Shown in pieces: positions 42,574 to 51,282 of a stretch of 64,000 nucleotides of DNA. Below the pieces are notes generated by a model. The model saw only the letters and a list, made by a program, of their open reading frames with translations. It searched no databases and was not told where the DNA came from. Position numbers and translations under genes: made by a program. Origin of the DNA: Anaeromyxobacter sp. Fw109-5 (GTDB lineage: Bacteria; Myxococcota; Myxococcia; Myxococcales; Anaeromyxobacteraceae); NCBI RefSeq assembly GCF_000017505.1, contig NC_009675.1, positions 620,001 through 684,000 on the forward strand, in the 5' to 3' direction. Position 1 is the first letter of the stretch; each line of letters begins with the position of its first letter.

Positions 42574-43800
42574 ATGGAACACAGGGTTTGCCGCCGGTCG
42601 TCACGGGTCGCGCTGGTCGCGTCGTTCGTCCTCGCCGCCTGCGGCGGCTCCTCGTACGGAGGAGGAGGCGGGAGTGGGGGCGGAGACGGCTACGGAGGCG
42701 ACGGTGGAGGCGGCGGTGGAGGAACCGCCGCGACGGCCCTGTGGGTCATCCCCGAATCCGCGCCCGCGCTGACGAGCGATGGCCGCGCCGCCTTCACGGC
42801 GGGAGGCCTCTACTACAACGCGCACACGGCGGCGAACACGGGCGGTGAGATCCGCGGTCAGCTCGACCACGGCGGAACGCTCCGGCTGGCGACCCTCGAC
42901 GGCGCCCAGGAGACGCCTCCGGTCACGACGGGCGCGTTCGGTGCGGGCGCGTTCACGGTAGACACGAGCACGGGGCGGATCAGGGGGCTGGTGACGACGT
43001 CGGGCCTCGTGAACGCGACCGCCGCTCACGTCCACCTGGGCGCGCGCGGCTCTCCCGGCGGCATCATCGTCCCGCTGTCGGGCGGGCCTGAGGTCTGGGT
43101 CGTTCCGGACGGCGCGGCGCAGCTCACCTCCGAGCAGATCGACGCGTTCGAGCGGAACGACCTCTTCGTGAACGTGCACACCTCCGCGAACCCGGCCGGC
43201 GAGATCCGCGGTCAGCTCGACAAGGGCGGCACCGTCCAGGTCACGTCGCTCAGCGGTGGGGAGGAGACCCCGCCGGTGACCACGAGCGGCTTCGGCGCGG
43301 GCATCCTCGTCGTGGACGACACGACGGGAGTGCCGGGTGGCTTCATCGTCGCCTCGGGGCTCACGGGCGCGAACGCCGCGCACGTCCACCTCGGCGCCAA
43401 GGGCACCCCGGGCGGCGTCATCTTGCCGCTCTCCGGCGGGCCCGGTCTATGGGTCGTTCCGGATGGCGCGGGGGCGCTCACCGCGGAGCAGCGGACCGCG
43501 TTCGCGGAGAAGAACCTCTATTACAACGTGCACACCGCCGCGAACCCGGGCGGCGAGATCCGCGGCCAGCTCGAGCAGAGAGACCTCGTCCGCATCGCCT
43601 CGCTCGACGGCGGCCAGGAGGTTCCGGCGGTGACGACGACGGCCTTCGGCGCGGGCCTGCTCGCGCTCGACGACGGGACCAGCGGCGAGGTGGGCGGGTT
43701 CCTGCTGACCGTCGGGCTGGTCGCCCCCAACGCGGCGCACGTGCACTCGGGCTCGCGCGGCACGCCCGGCGGAGTGCTCGTGCCGCTGTCGGGGCCCTGA
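42574..43800 (+). CDS. CHRD-repeat lipoprotein
   Basis: 408 aa. Lipoprotein signal with LAACGG, then a long Gly-rich linker (~30 residues). The mature protein is built of CHRD units with repeated AAHVHLGAxGxPGGxIxPLSGGP, WVxPDGA, LTxEQ and NxHTxANPGGEIRGQL blocks. The copies are arranged half-full-full-half: the first unit starts at the WVIPES block and the last ends at VPLSGP. CHRD domains occur in surface proteins; their bacterial role is unknown. Probably exposed on the outer membrane. Confidence 0.85.
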   Translation: MEHRVCRRSSRVALVASFVLAACGGSSYGGGGGSGGGDGYGGDGGGGGGGTAATALWVIPESAPALTSDGRAAFTAGGLYYNAHTAANTGGEIRGQLDHGGTLRLATLDGAQETPPVTTGAFGAGAFTVDTSTGRIRGLVTTSGLVNATAAHVHLGARGSPGGIIVPLSGGPEVWVVPDGAAQLTSEQIDAFERNDLFVNVHTSANPAGEIRGQLDKGGTVQVTSLSGGEETPPVTTSGFGAGILVVDDTTGVPGGFIVASGLTGANAAHVHLGAKGTPGGVILPLSGGPGLWVVPDGAGALTAEQRTAFAEKNLYYNVHTAANPGGEIRGQLEQRDLVRIASLDGGQEVPAVTTTAFGAGLLALDDGTSGEVGGFLLTVGLVAPNAAHVHSGSRGTPGGVLVPLSGP

Positions 43801-43836
43801 TCGCTCCCGCGGCTCGCGCGCTCACCGCTCGGAGGG

Positions 43837-44646
43837 TCAGGCCGGGATGCGCACCGTCACCGCCTGGGCATCGGCGGTGACGTCGTATCGCTGGAGCTTC
43901 CGAGTCGCGGGACCTTGCTGCACGACGCCGTCCGTCGTGTAGCGCGAGTCGTGGCACGGGCAGATGACGAGCGCGCGCCCCGCGTCGTAGCCGACGGTGC
44001 AGCCGAGGTGCGTGCAGATCGCGTCGAGCGCCGCGTACTCAAGGTCGGGGAGCGCGACCACGAGGAGCGCGAGCGGCCGGGGCGCTCCCCCGGGCCGCCC
44101 GGCGACCGAGCCTCCCGGTTGCCCGAGCTGCGGGTACTGAGCGAGCGGCAACGTCACCACGCCGGCGTCCCAGCGCGGGAACCCTTCGTCGCCGGCGACG
44201 AGGTCCACCGCGAGCTCGCCGAGGCTCGGGTCGTAGAACGCGGCGTAAGGCGTGAGGCCCTGGACCGCGGGCGGGTTCGTGACCCGCCCTTGCAGGTCGA
44301 ACGTGGACTGGTGACAGGGACAGACCACCTGCGCGCCGTCGAATCCGACCGGACAGCCCTGGTGCGTGCAGACGCTCGACATCGCCACGAAGCCGTCCTC
44401 CGTGACGCGAGCGATGAGGACCGGCTCGTCGAGGCCCGGCGCACGCGCTCGCACCGCACCGCCCACCTTCGCCAGCTCCGGGTAGCGAGCGACGAGGAGG
44501 CTCAGGCGGCCGCCGACCGGGGCCGGCACGTCCACGAGCGGCGCCGGCGATGCGTCGGGTGCGCAGCCGGGCAGGGCCGCCCCCGCGACGGCGCCGGCGG
44601 CGCCGGCGGCGGTCCTCACCAGGAAGCGACGGCGCGTGAGGCTCAT
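43837..44646 (-). CDS. Tandem Rieske [2Fe-2S] protein with Tat signal
   Basis: 269 aa. TRRRFLVRTAAG is a twin-arginine signal followed by LPGC. Two complete Rieske domains follow: ligands C93, H95, C109, H112 and again C211, H213, C229, H232, with the disulfide Cys pairs C98/C111 and C216/C231 of high-potential Rieske centres in both. The pair could form a two-centre electron relay in the periplasm. Its ATG overlaps the YceI gene's stop (ATGA). The partner oxidoreductase is not evident. Confidence 0.85.
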   Translation of the reverse strand: MSLTRRRFLVRTAAGAAGAVAGAALPGCAPDASPAPLVDVPAPVGGRLSLLVARYPELAKVGGAVRARAPGLDEPVLIARVTEDGFVAMSSVCTHQGCPVGFDGAQVVCPCHQSTFDLQGRVTNPPAVQGLTPYAAFYDPSLGELAVDLVAGDEGFPRWDAGVVTLPLAQYPQLGQPGGSVAGRPGGAPRPLALLVVALPDLEYAALDAICTHLGCTVGYDAGRALVICPCHDSRYTTDGVVQQGPATRKLQRYDVTADAQAVTVRIPA

Positions 44647-45194
44647 CGGTCCGCCTCCAGGTCGAGCTTCGCGTCGATGACGACGCGGTCGTCCACCTTC
44701 ACGAACATGAGCGAGGGCCGCTCCACGTGGTGCTCCTCGAGGCTGATCGGAAAGCTGGCCTCGGCGTGGGCGCGCTCCGCGGAGTCGAAGCGCACGGTGA
44801 GCGCCACCTCGACGGCGCGCGGCGTCTTCAGCGTGAGCACGCCGCGCAGGGCGACCCGGGCTTCGGAGGGATGGGCGTCCGGCGCGTCGAGGCGACCCAC
44901 GCCCTTGAACTCGACGTACGGGTTCTGCGCCGCGCCCGTGGCCTCCAGCATGTGCGCGTCGCGATTCGAGTTGCCGGAGTCGAACGAGTCGAGCGGCGCG
45001 CGGACCATCACCTGCACGGTCCCGTCCGGCAGCACCCGCGCCTTGCCCTCCACGGCGCGGGAGACGCCGTTCACCTCGTGGAACCTGTGGACGAGCCGGT
45101 AGGCGAGGGTGCTGCCGGGCAGGACGCTGAAGGTCCGCGGCACGGCCTCGGGTGCGGCGAGGAGGAGGGCGGCGGCGACGATCGACGCGATCAC
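44643..45194 (-). CDS. YceI-family periplasmic protein
   Basis: 183 aa from GTG 45194 with GAGGTG upstream and a short signal peptide ending near EAVPR. The lipocalin-like barrel is recognised from FSVLPGSTLAYRLVHRFHEVNG at the start, MVRAPLDSFDSGNSNRDAHMLE and the GVLTLKTPRAVEVALTVRF strand. YceI proteins bind polyisoprenoids or other amphiphiles. First gene of a two-gene operon with the Rieske protein. The divergent ECF sigma gene may control both. Confidence 0.82.
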   Translation of the reverse strand: MIASIVAAALLLAAPEAVPRTFSVLPGSTLAYRLVHRFHEVNGVSRAVEGKARVLPDGTVQVMVRAPLDSFDSGNSNRDAHMLEATGAAQNPYVEFKGVGRLDAPDAHPSEARVALRGVLTLKTPRAVEVALTVRFDSAERAHAEASFPISLEEHHVERPSLMFVKVDDRVVIDAKLDLEADR

Positions 45195-45388
45195 GGGGCA
45201 CCTCGGAGGGCCGCAACAGGGGTCGCCCCGGGCGGAGGCGCGAGGAGGAGCGGCGGCCCTCTGCCGCTTCAGACACCCGGCTCGAGCCCTCGGTGACACG
45301 CCGGGAGCAGCCGCCGTCCCGCCACCCCATTGGGCTCGGCCGCCGCGAGACACTCGCCCCTGCTCGGCGGTGTCATTACGACCGTGCG

Positions 45389-45880
45389 GTGCCTCTGGAC
45401 GAGGCGGCGGCTGCCCGGCTGTACCGGACGTACGGACCCGCCGTCTACAGACGTTGCCTGCGCCTCCTTCGCGATCGCGAGCTCGCCCGCGACGCGACGC
45501 AGGACGTCTTCGTCCAGCTCCTCCGTCAATGGACCGACTCGACGAAGCCGGAGGTGGTTCTGCACTGGATCTACCGGGTCGCCACCAACCACTGCCTCAA
45601 CCTGCTCCGCAACGCGCGACGGCACGGCGAACAGCCGCTGGAGCTCTGCCCGGTCCACGCCGTGCCGGGCTCTCCGGCCGAGCCGCAGCGGCTCGTCGCG
45701 CAGCAGGTGCTGTCGCGGTTCGACGCGGTGACGCAGGCCGTGGCGGTGGGTGTGTTCGTGGACGGGATGGAGCACGAGGAACTCGCGCGCGCCCTCGGCA
45801 TCTCCCGGCGGACGGTCAGCCGCCGGCTCGACCGTTTCGTGGAGTCGGCGCGGGAGTACCTGGCCCGAGGTGAAGGATGA
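45389..45880 (+). CDS. ECF-type RNA polymerase sigma factor
   Basis: 163 aa. Region 2 reads RLYRTYGPAVYRRCLRLLRDRELARDATQDVFVQLLRQW. Region 4 contains the helix-turn-helix HEELARALGISRRTVSRRLDRFVE. GTG 45389 is in frame with the strongest N-terminus; the ribosome site is weak. Region 4 uses HEELARALGIS..TVSRRL rather than the more usual KEIA..VG, so its promoter target may be special. Its stop overlaps the next gene (ATGA), which encodes a zinc anti-sigma-like protein. Confidence 0.85.
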   Translation: MPLDEAAAARLYRTYGPAVYRRCLRLLRDRELARDATQDVFVQLLRQWTDSTKPEVVLHWIYRVATNHCLNLLRNARRHGEQPLELCPVHAVPGSPAEPQRLVAQQVLSRFDAVTQAVAVGVFVDGMEHEELARALGISRRTVSRRLDRFVESAREYLARGEG

Positions 45881-46611
45881 CGGGCTGCCCGTCCGATCTG
45901 AGGCTGGAGGTGCTGCTCCTCGAGCCGCAGGCGCCCGAGGCGCAGCACGTCGCCTCGTGCCCGCCGTGCCAGGCGCGACTCGCCGAGATGCGCGCCGCGG
46001 GCGAGGAGTTCCAGCGCGAGGTGTACCCGGCGACGGTGGCGACCGTGACCGTCGCGGTGAGGACGCCGAGGCGCGCGCCGCCCGCACGGCGCTGGGTGCG
46101 CCTCGCCGCGCCGCTCGCCGCCGCGGCGGCGGTGATCGCGTTCCTGGCGGCGCGGTACTGGACGACCGCCGCGCCCACCCTCGCGCTCGCCGTGTACGTC
46201 GCGGATCCGTCGAGGGCGACGCCCGTCGGAGACGGCGAGCCCGTCCCCGCGGCCGCGGCCCTGCGCTTCGAGGTCCACCCGAGCTCGCCCTGCAACCTCT
46301 GGATCCTCTCGGTGGATCCGACGGGCGACATCGCGCGGCTGTATCCGCCCAAGGGCGATCGAGCCTCCGAGGCGATCGTCCACCCGGCGGAGCAGCACCT
46401 CTTGCCGACGACGGCCCTGCTCGACGGGCGGGCCGGCCCGGAGCGCATCTTCGCGGTCTGCACGAAGTCCCAGGTGCCGTGGAACACCGTGAAGCAGGCC
46501 GCTGCCAAGGAGCTGGAGAAGGGCGACGAGGCGGTGCGGCGGCTCCGCTCGATCGGCGGCCTCCCCGCGGGCTCCTCGCAGACGTCGGTGCTCATCGAGA
46601 AGCGCACGTGA
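45877..46611 (+). CDS. Anti-sigma-like membrane protein with zinc motif
   Basis: 244 aa. Near the N-terminus H24, C28 and C31 (HVASCPPC) make the H-x3-C-x2-C zinc anti-sigma motif. A single transmembrane helix lies at ~73-95. The periplasmic part (residues ~100-244) contains a DUF4384-like region with SPCNLWILSVDPTGDIARLYPPKG. Coupled by ATGA to the sigma factor, it probably binds and silences it and releases it upon an envelope signal. Confidence 0.8.
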   Translation: MTGCPSDLRLEVLLLEPQAPEAQHVASCPPCQARLAEMRAAGEEFQREVYPATVATVTVAVRTPRRAPPARRWVRLAAPLAAAAAVIAFLAARYWTTAAPTLALAVYVADPSRATPVGDGEPVPAAAALRFEVHPSSPCNLWILSVDPTGDIARLYPPKGDRASEAIVHPAEQHLLPTTALLDGRAGPERIFAVCTKSQVPWNTVKQAAAKELEKGDEAVRRLRSIGGLPAGSSQTSVLIEKRT

Positions 46612-46649
46612 CGGAGCGGGCCCCCGGGCGGCGTCCACTCCCCGCGGGT

Positions 46650-47282
46650 TCAGAAGACGAGCACCGTCATCCCGAACGTCATCGCCCCCAGCGTCGAGTA
46701 GCCGACGAGCTGGTGCGCGGTCGCGAGGTCACGCTCGGAGAGGCTCCCGGCCTGGCCGCGCGCGACGACGCCGAGGACGATCTGGGTGATCATGCCGGCG
46801 GTGGCCACGCCCATGGCGATCTTGTGCAGCAGCGCCGTGTCGAGCCGGGCCGGCTCGGAGAAGGGCTTCGGCGCGAGCACGCCGAGCAGCGCCGTCGTGA
46901 GGAACAGCGCGCTGGTGCCGTAGGCGAGGCCGGTGTGCCACCCGTGGTACTTGCCGGTGTCGCCGCCGCCGCGGAAGCGATCGTCGAAGTCGAGCTGCCC
47001 GACCGCGGTCGTCGTGGCCAGCGCCGCCCAGGTGGCGATCCCGATGCCGGTGTGCAGCGTCAGCATCTTGCGCCGGGTCTCGAGCTTCCGCTGCACCTCG
47101 GGGTTGGCCTTCTTCGCAGGCTTGCCGAGCAGATCGAAGTCCAGCTCGGGGGCCCGCGGCGACAGGTCGGGGCGCTTCTCCTCGCCCTTCCGATCCCTGG
47201 GCTCGTCGTCTGCCGCACCGGCCGAGCCGGCGCCCAGCGCCAGGGCCAGGGCAACCATCGATGCACGGGGGGTCGCTCTCAT
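46650..47282 (-). CDS. Histidine-rich four-helix membrane protein, cytochrome b561-like
   Basis: 210 aa with signal peptide, a charged periplasmic segment of ~50 residues and four membrane helices. Histidines sit within or at the ends of helices: H77 (LHTGIG), H113 and H116 (YHGWHTGLAYG), H153 (LLHKIAMG) and H190 (TAHQLVGY). This is the pattern of a membrane b-type cytochrome with two hemes. The family name is not certain. Position close to the Rieske/YceI genes suggests the membrane electron partner of that module. Confidence 0.62.
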   Translation of the reverse strand: MRATPRASMVALALALGAGSAGAADDEPRDRKGEEKRPDLSPRAPELDFDLLGKPAKKANPEVQRKLETRRKMLTLHTGIGIATWAALATTTAVGQLDFDDRFRGGGDTGKYHGWHTGLAYGTSALFLTTALLGVLAPKPFSEPARLDTALLHKIAMGVATAGMITQIVLGVVARGQAGSLSERDLATAHQLVGYSTLGAMTFGMTVLVF

Positions 47283-47517
47283 CGGCGTCTCTCGAGTCCG
47301 GTCGGGCGAACGGAGCCGCGCCCGCCTCCTCGGAGCGCGGGCCACGTCACCGTGACACCCGAGCCCGCTCGTACGCGACAGGTCGTCCCGTTCGCGGCGG
47401 TCCCTGGAGCGGTCCAGTCGGTGAAGCCGGCCCCATGCGACATCCTGTCCAGAACCGCACCGGCGTCTGGGGGCTCTCAGGCTCGATCGCTCGCGCTCCG
47501 CCGCGAAAGGACCCGCC

Positions 47518-48396
47518 ATGACCAAGCGCCTCGCCCTCGCCAGCCTCCTGCTCGCCACCTCTGCCCTCGCCGCCGACCCCCAGATGAAGCCGTTCGTGCT
47601 CGCCTCACGCGGTGCCGGCGACGTGGAGGCGGCGGCGAGCACGGCGAGGCAGAAGCTCCAGGCCGCCGGGTTCGAGATCGCCGGGAGCTACGCGCCGTAC
47701 CCCGGCGCCGTGGTGCTCGCGGTGACGAACGAGACGCTGAAGGCCGAAGGCGCGAAGACCGGGTCCGGCGGCTACGTCGCCGCCCAGCGCGTCACCATCA
47801 CGAGGGTGGGCGAGGAGGTCCAGGTCGCCTTCACCAACCCGGTGTACATGGCGGCGGCCTACCGCCTCCCCGGCGATCTCGCGCCGGTCACGGCGTCGCT
47901 CCAGGGCGCGCTGGGGAGGATCGAGGAGTACGGGCCGTCGGAGGGGAAGAGCGCGAAGGAGCTCCGCAAGTACCACTACATGGTGGGCATGGAGTACTTC
48001 GACGAGCCGTCGAAGCTCGGCCACTTCGCGAGCCACGACGAGGCGGTCAGGGCGGTCGAGGCCGGGCTCGCGGAGCGGCGCGGCGGCGCGAGCAAGGTGT
48101 ACCGGATCGATCTCCCCGGCGGGCGGCAGACGGTGTTCGGGGTGGCGCTCACCGACGGCTGCTCGGGCGACGCGCGCATCATGAAGGAGATCGACTTCAA
48201 GCCGGTCCGCTCCACCGGCCACCTGCCGTACGAGATCCTCGTCACGGAGGGTGACGTGCGGGCGCTCTACGCCCGCTTCCGGATCGCGGTGAACTTCCCG
48301 GACCTCAAGATGATGGGCTCGCACAGCTTCATGGACATCCGCTGCGCGCCCGACGCGATCGAGAAGGCGCTGAAGGCGGTGGCCGGGGCGCGGTGA
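47518..48396 (+). CDS. Secreted protein with DUF302-like domains
   Basis: 292 aa with a signal peptide (MTKRLALASLLLATSALAAD). GAGDVEAAASTARQKLQAAGFEIAGSYAPYPGAVVLAVTN and QVAFTNPVYMAAAYRL resemble the DUF302 fold, and the second half may hold another copy (YEILVTEGDVRALYARFRIAVNFPDLKMMGSHSFMDIRCAPD). Only two Cys in the mature part. No enzymatic residues can be named. Start follows GAAAGGA. Adjacent to the His-rich membrane protein, divergently transcribed. Confidence 0.65.
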   Translation: MTKRLALASLLLATSALAADPQMKPFVLASRGAGDVEAAASTARQKLQAAGFEIAGSYAPYPGAVVLAVTNETLKAEGAKTGSGGYVAAQRVTITRVGEEVQVAFTNPVYMAAAYRLPGDLAPVTASLQGALGRIEEYGPSEGKSAKELRKYHYMVGMEYFDEPSKLGHFASHDEAVRAVEAGLAERRGGASKVYRIDLPGGRQTVFGVALTDGCSGDARIMKEIDFKPVRSTGHLPYEILVTEGDVRALYARFRIAVNFPDLKMMGSHSFMDIRCAPDAIEKALKAVAGAR

Positions 48397-48401
48397 GGCG
48401 C

Positions 48402-49505
48402 CTACTCGGCGGCGGCCCGGTAGCGCTCGACCGTCGCGCCGAGCGAGTGTGACATCTCCGCGAGCGCCTTCGCCGCCTGCTCGATCCCCGCCGCGCTGCT
48501 CACCGCCGCCGAGGTCGCGGCGGAGATCTGGCCCATGGCGGCGACGATCTCGTCGATGCCGAGCGTCTGCTGCCGCGCGGCCAGCGCGATCTCCCGCGCC
48601 TCCGTGGCCGAGTCGCGCACGAGGCCCCCCAGGCTGTCGATCGCCGTCGCGGTGCTCCGGGCGAGCGCGATGACCCCGTCGGCGCGCGAGCGCCCCTCGC
48701 TCGCCGCGCTCGCGGTCCGCTCCACCCGGGCGAGCACCCCGCCGACGATCCGCGCCACCTCGACGGCGGCGCCGCGGGACTGCTCCGCGAGGGAACGCAC
48801 CTCGACGGCCACGGTCCCGAACCCGCGGCCGTGCTCGCCGGCCCGCGCCGCCTCGAGCGCGGCGTTCACGGCGAGGACGTTCGACTGCTCGGCGACGTCC
48901 TTCACGGTCTCGACGATGTCGCCGATGCGCCGCGCATCGGCCGCGAGCTCCGCGGTGGCCTGCGCGATCGATTCGACCGCGGCGGCGAGGTCCTCGATCC
49001 CGCTCACGACCCGCTCCACGGCGCGCTGCCCCTCCGTGGAGAGATCGCCGGAGCGGTCCGTCACGGCGATCACGCCCTCGGCGCGCTCCGCCGAGCGCAC
49101 CGCCATCTGGGCGATCTCCGCCGCGGACGTGGAGGTCTGCGCGATCGCGCTCGCTTGCTGCGCCGCCCCGGCGGCCTGCTCGGCGGCGCCGCCGCGGATC
49201 CGCGTCGCCTCCTCGGCCAGGGATCGCGCCGCCCCGGCGAGCTCGCCGGCGGCCCGGACGTACGCCTCGCGCCGCGCGGCGTCGATCGCGACGGCCCGGT
49301 CCTGTCGAACGCCCGCCACGCGCGCGAGCAGCGCGAGGACGAGCGGCGCCAGGGCGACGATCCAGAGGAGCGGCGACCGCAGCGCCGCGGCGAGCGCCGC
49401 GGGGCCGACGCCGCCGTGCCGCGAGGCCGCCTCCAGGACGGTGGCGATGACGGGGAAGCAGGCGCCGAATGCGGCGCCGTACCAAGCGTACCTGCGGGCG
49501 AACAT
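48402..49505 (-). CDS. Methyl-accepting chemotaxis protein with short membrane anchor
   Basis: 367 aa. Two N-terminal helices (~10-28 and ~45-65) with no periplasmic sensor domain between them, then a long coiled signalling domain. The hairpin tip reads AEQSNVLAVNAALEAARAGEHGRGFGTVAVEVRSLAEQSR (~235-275), the universal receptor tip that contacts CheA/CheW. It is likely to sense a membrane or cytosolic signal. No che genes are beside it. ATG follows GGAGGATCGGAG. Confidence 0.88.
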   Translation of the reverse strand: MFARRYAWYGAAFGACFPVIATVLEAASRHGGVGPAALAAALRSPLLWIVALAPLVLALLARVAGVRQDRAVAIDAARREAYVRAAGELAGAARSLAEEATRIRGGAAEQAAGAAQQASAIAQTSTSAAEIAQMAVRSAERAEGVIAVTDRSGDLSTEGQRAVERVVSGIEDLAAAVESIAQATAELAADARRIGDIVETVKDVAEQSNVLAVNAALEAARAGEHGRGFGTVAVEVRSLAEQSRGAAVEVARIVGGVLARVERTASAASEGRSRADGVIALARSTATAIDSLGGLVRDSATEAREIALAARQQTLGIDEIVAAMGQISAATSAAVSSAAGIEQAAKALAEMSHSLGATVERYRAAAE

Positions 49506-49637
49506 CTCCGATCCTCCGGGCGACTCCCTCGCGGAGTCGGCGCCGTGACTCTCCCGGATACGACGCCCCTCCGCAACTCGGCGTCCGCTCGCCGGCGCGA
49601 AAGCCTTCGCGCCGATCGGGTCCGACCCTGGGCGGTG

Positions 49638-49672
49638 TTGACGGCGTCGAGCGTTCAGAATAATCTGAACGC
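49638..49672 (+). promoter_or_regulatory. Promoter and operator of the GbsR/MarR regulator gene
   Basis: TTGACG (49638-49643), 17-nt spacer, TAATCT (49661-49666). Overlapping the -10 box is a perfect palindrome with 9-bp arms, GCGTTCAGA-ATAA-TCTGAACGC (49651-49672). The ATG is at 49677, so the leader is at most a few nucleotides. The same motif recurs at 50247-50268. Confidence 0.75.
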
Positions 49673-49676
49673 AACG

Positions 49677-50204
49677 ATGGCCACGACCGCTCCCGAAACC
49701 GTGCAGCGCTTCGTCGAGGCCTGGGGCGCGATGGGGTCGCTCTGGGGCATCAACCGGTCCGTGGCGCGCGTGCACGCGCTCCTCATGGCCACCGAGGAGC
49801 CGCTGCCGCTGGAGGAGATCGCGGGGCGGCTCCGGATCTCGAAGGGCAACGCCTCGATGTCGCTGCGCGAGCTGCGGACGTTCGGCGTCGTGCGGCAGGT
49901 CGAGGTGGCGGGCGATCGCAGGGACTTCTACGTCACCGAGCCCGACGTGTGGCTCATGTTCTTCCGCATCCTGAAGGAGCGGAAGCGCCGCGAGTTCGAT
50001 CCTGCCCTCGAGGCCATCCACGCCCTCGTCGACGCCCCTGGGGCGACGGGCGCCGTGCGCGGGCGGCTCGAGCAGATGGCGGACCTGCTCACCACGGTCG
50101 AGGGCGTCGTGAACCGGTTCCTCCAGGATCCGCAATCGTCCCGGTCGGCGCTGGCGTTCATCGCCGGCATGCCGTTCGGCCGAAAGCAGAACGGGAAGGG
50201 ATAG
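49677..50204 (+). CDS. GbsR/MarR-family transcriptional regulator
   Basis: 175 aa. VQRFVEAWGAMGSLWGINRSVARVHALLMATEEPLPLEEIAGRLRISKGNASMSLRELRTFGVVRQV is the GbsR winged helix. The C-terminal third is helical for dimerisation. Close relatives regulate osmoprotectant or detoxification genes; the target here is suggested by the recurrence of its own operator in front of the downstream epimerase. Start placed at ATG 49677, directly after the operator, without a ribosome site. Confidence 0.87.
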   Translation: MATTAPETVQRFVEAWGAMGSLWGINRSVARVHALLMATEEPLPLEEIAGRLRISKGNASMSLRELRTFGVVRQVEVAGDRRDFYVTEPDVWLMFFRILKERKRREFDPALEAIHALVDAPGATGAVRGRLEQMADLLTTVEGVVNRFLQDPQSSRSALAFIAGMPFGRKQNGKG

Positions 50205-50246
50205 CGCGGAGTCGCATCGGCAGATGGAGGTGTCGTCGCGTCGTAA

Positions 50247-50268
50247 GTGTTCGCAAAATTCTGAACGC
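50247..50268 (+). promoter_or_regulatory. Second copy of the regulator's operator, upstream of the epimerase gene
   Basis: GTGTTCGCA-AAAT-TCTGAACGC. The right arm is identical to the site at 49651-49672; the left arm matches 6 of 9 bases (GTGTTC/GCGTTC core). It is 28 nt upstream of the ATG at 50296. Confidence 0.65.
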
Positions 50269-50295
50269 TGGCAGATGTCACGAGGAGGGAGACGC

Positions 50296-51210
50296 ATGAG
50301 CCGCCCGCACGTCCACGCGATCACCGGAGCCTTCGGCTACAGCGGACAGGAGATCGCGCGGCTGCTCCTCGCGCGCGGCGAGCGCGTGAGGACGCTCACC
50401 GGTCACCCGGAGCGACCGGACCCGTTCGGCGGAAGGGTCGAGGTGACGCGCTTCCGCTTCGACGATCCGTCCCGGCTGCGCGACGCGCTCGCGGGCGTGC
50501 GGGTGCTCTACAACACGTACTGGGTCCGCTTCGATCACGGGGCCTCGACGTTCGCGCGGGCGGTCGAGAACAGCCGCGCCCTCTTCCGGGCCGCGGCCGA
50601 GGCGGGCGTGGAGCGCGTCGTCCACGTGTCCATCACCAACCCCGCGCCGGACTCGCCGCTGCCCTACTTCCGCGGGAAGGCCGAGGTCGAGCGCGCGCTC
50701 GGCGAATCGGGGCTCTCCCACGCGATCCTCCGCCCCGCGGTGTTCTTCGGCGGCCGGGACGTCCTCATCAACAACATCGCCTGGCTGCTGCGGCGGCTGC
50801 CGCTGTTCGGCGTGGCGTCCGGTACCTACGGCATCCAGCCGGTGCACGTGGAGGACCTGGCCCGCCTCGCCGTGGAGCACGCGGAGCGCGGCGCCGACGT
50901 GGTCCTCGACGCGGTCGGGCCCGAGGCGTTCGCCTTCGACGAGCTCGTGGGGCTCGTCCGGAGGGCCGTCCGCTCGCGGGCCGCCATCGTACGGGTCCCG
51001 CGCTGGCTGCTCCTCGGCGCCGCGCGCGCGCTCGGCGCTCCGCTCGGCGACGTGGTGCTCACCCGAGACGAGGTCCTGGGGCTGACCGGGAACCTCCTCG
51101 TCTCGCACGGAAGGCCCACCGCCGGGACGCGCTTCTCGGACTGGCTCGCCGCCCACGCGGACGAGCTCGGGGTCGCCTGGGCCTCGGAGCTGGGTAGACA
51201 CTACAAGTGA
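50296..51210 (+). CDS. NAD(P)-binding epimerase/NmrA-like protein
   Basis: 304 aa atypical short-chain fold. ITGAFGYSGQEIARLLLARGERVRTLTGHPER is the dinucleotide-binding start. VHVSITNPAPDSPLPYFRGKAEVE contains the YxxxK-type Tyr/Lys spacing (Y-F-R-G-K). Such proteins modify ubiquinone assembly, reduce quinones or bind cofactor as sensors. ATG follows GAGGAGGGAG. Transcribed after the GbsR regulator and preceded by its operator, so probably its regulatory target. Confidence 0.82.
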   Translation: MSRPHVHAITGAFGYSGQEIARLLLARGERVRTLTGHPERPDPFGGRVEVTRFRFDDPSRLRDALAGVRVLYNTYWVRFDHGASTFARAVENSRALFRAAAEAGVERVVHVSITNPAPDSPLPYFRGKAEVERALGESGLSHAILRPAVFFGGRDVLINNIAWLLRRLPLFGVASGTYGIQPVHVEDLARLAVEHAERGADVVLDAVGPEAFAFDELVGLVRRAVRSRAAIVRVPRWLLLGAARALGAPLGDVVLTRDEVLGLTGNLLVSHGRPTAGTRFSDWLAAHADELGVAWASELGRHYK

Positions 51211-51282
51211 ATTGACCGGGGGCGCGAACGCACGGAAAGCGAGGACGTCCCCGTGATGGTGGCCCTGCGGCGCCGGAGCGGG

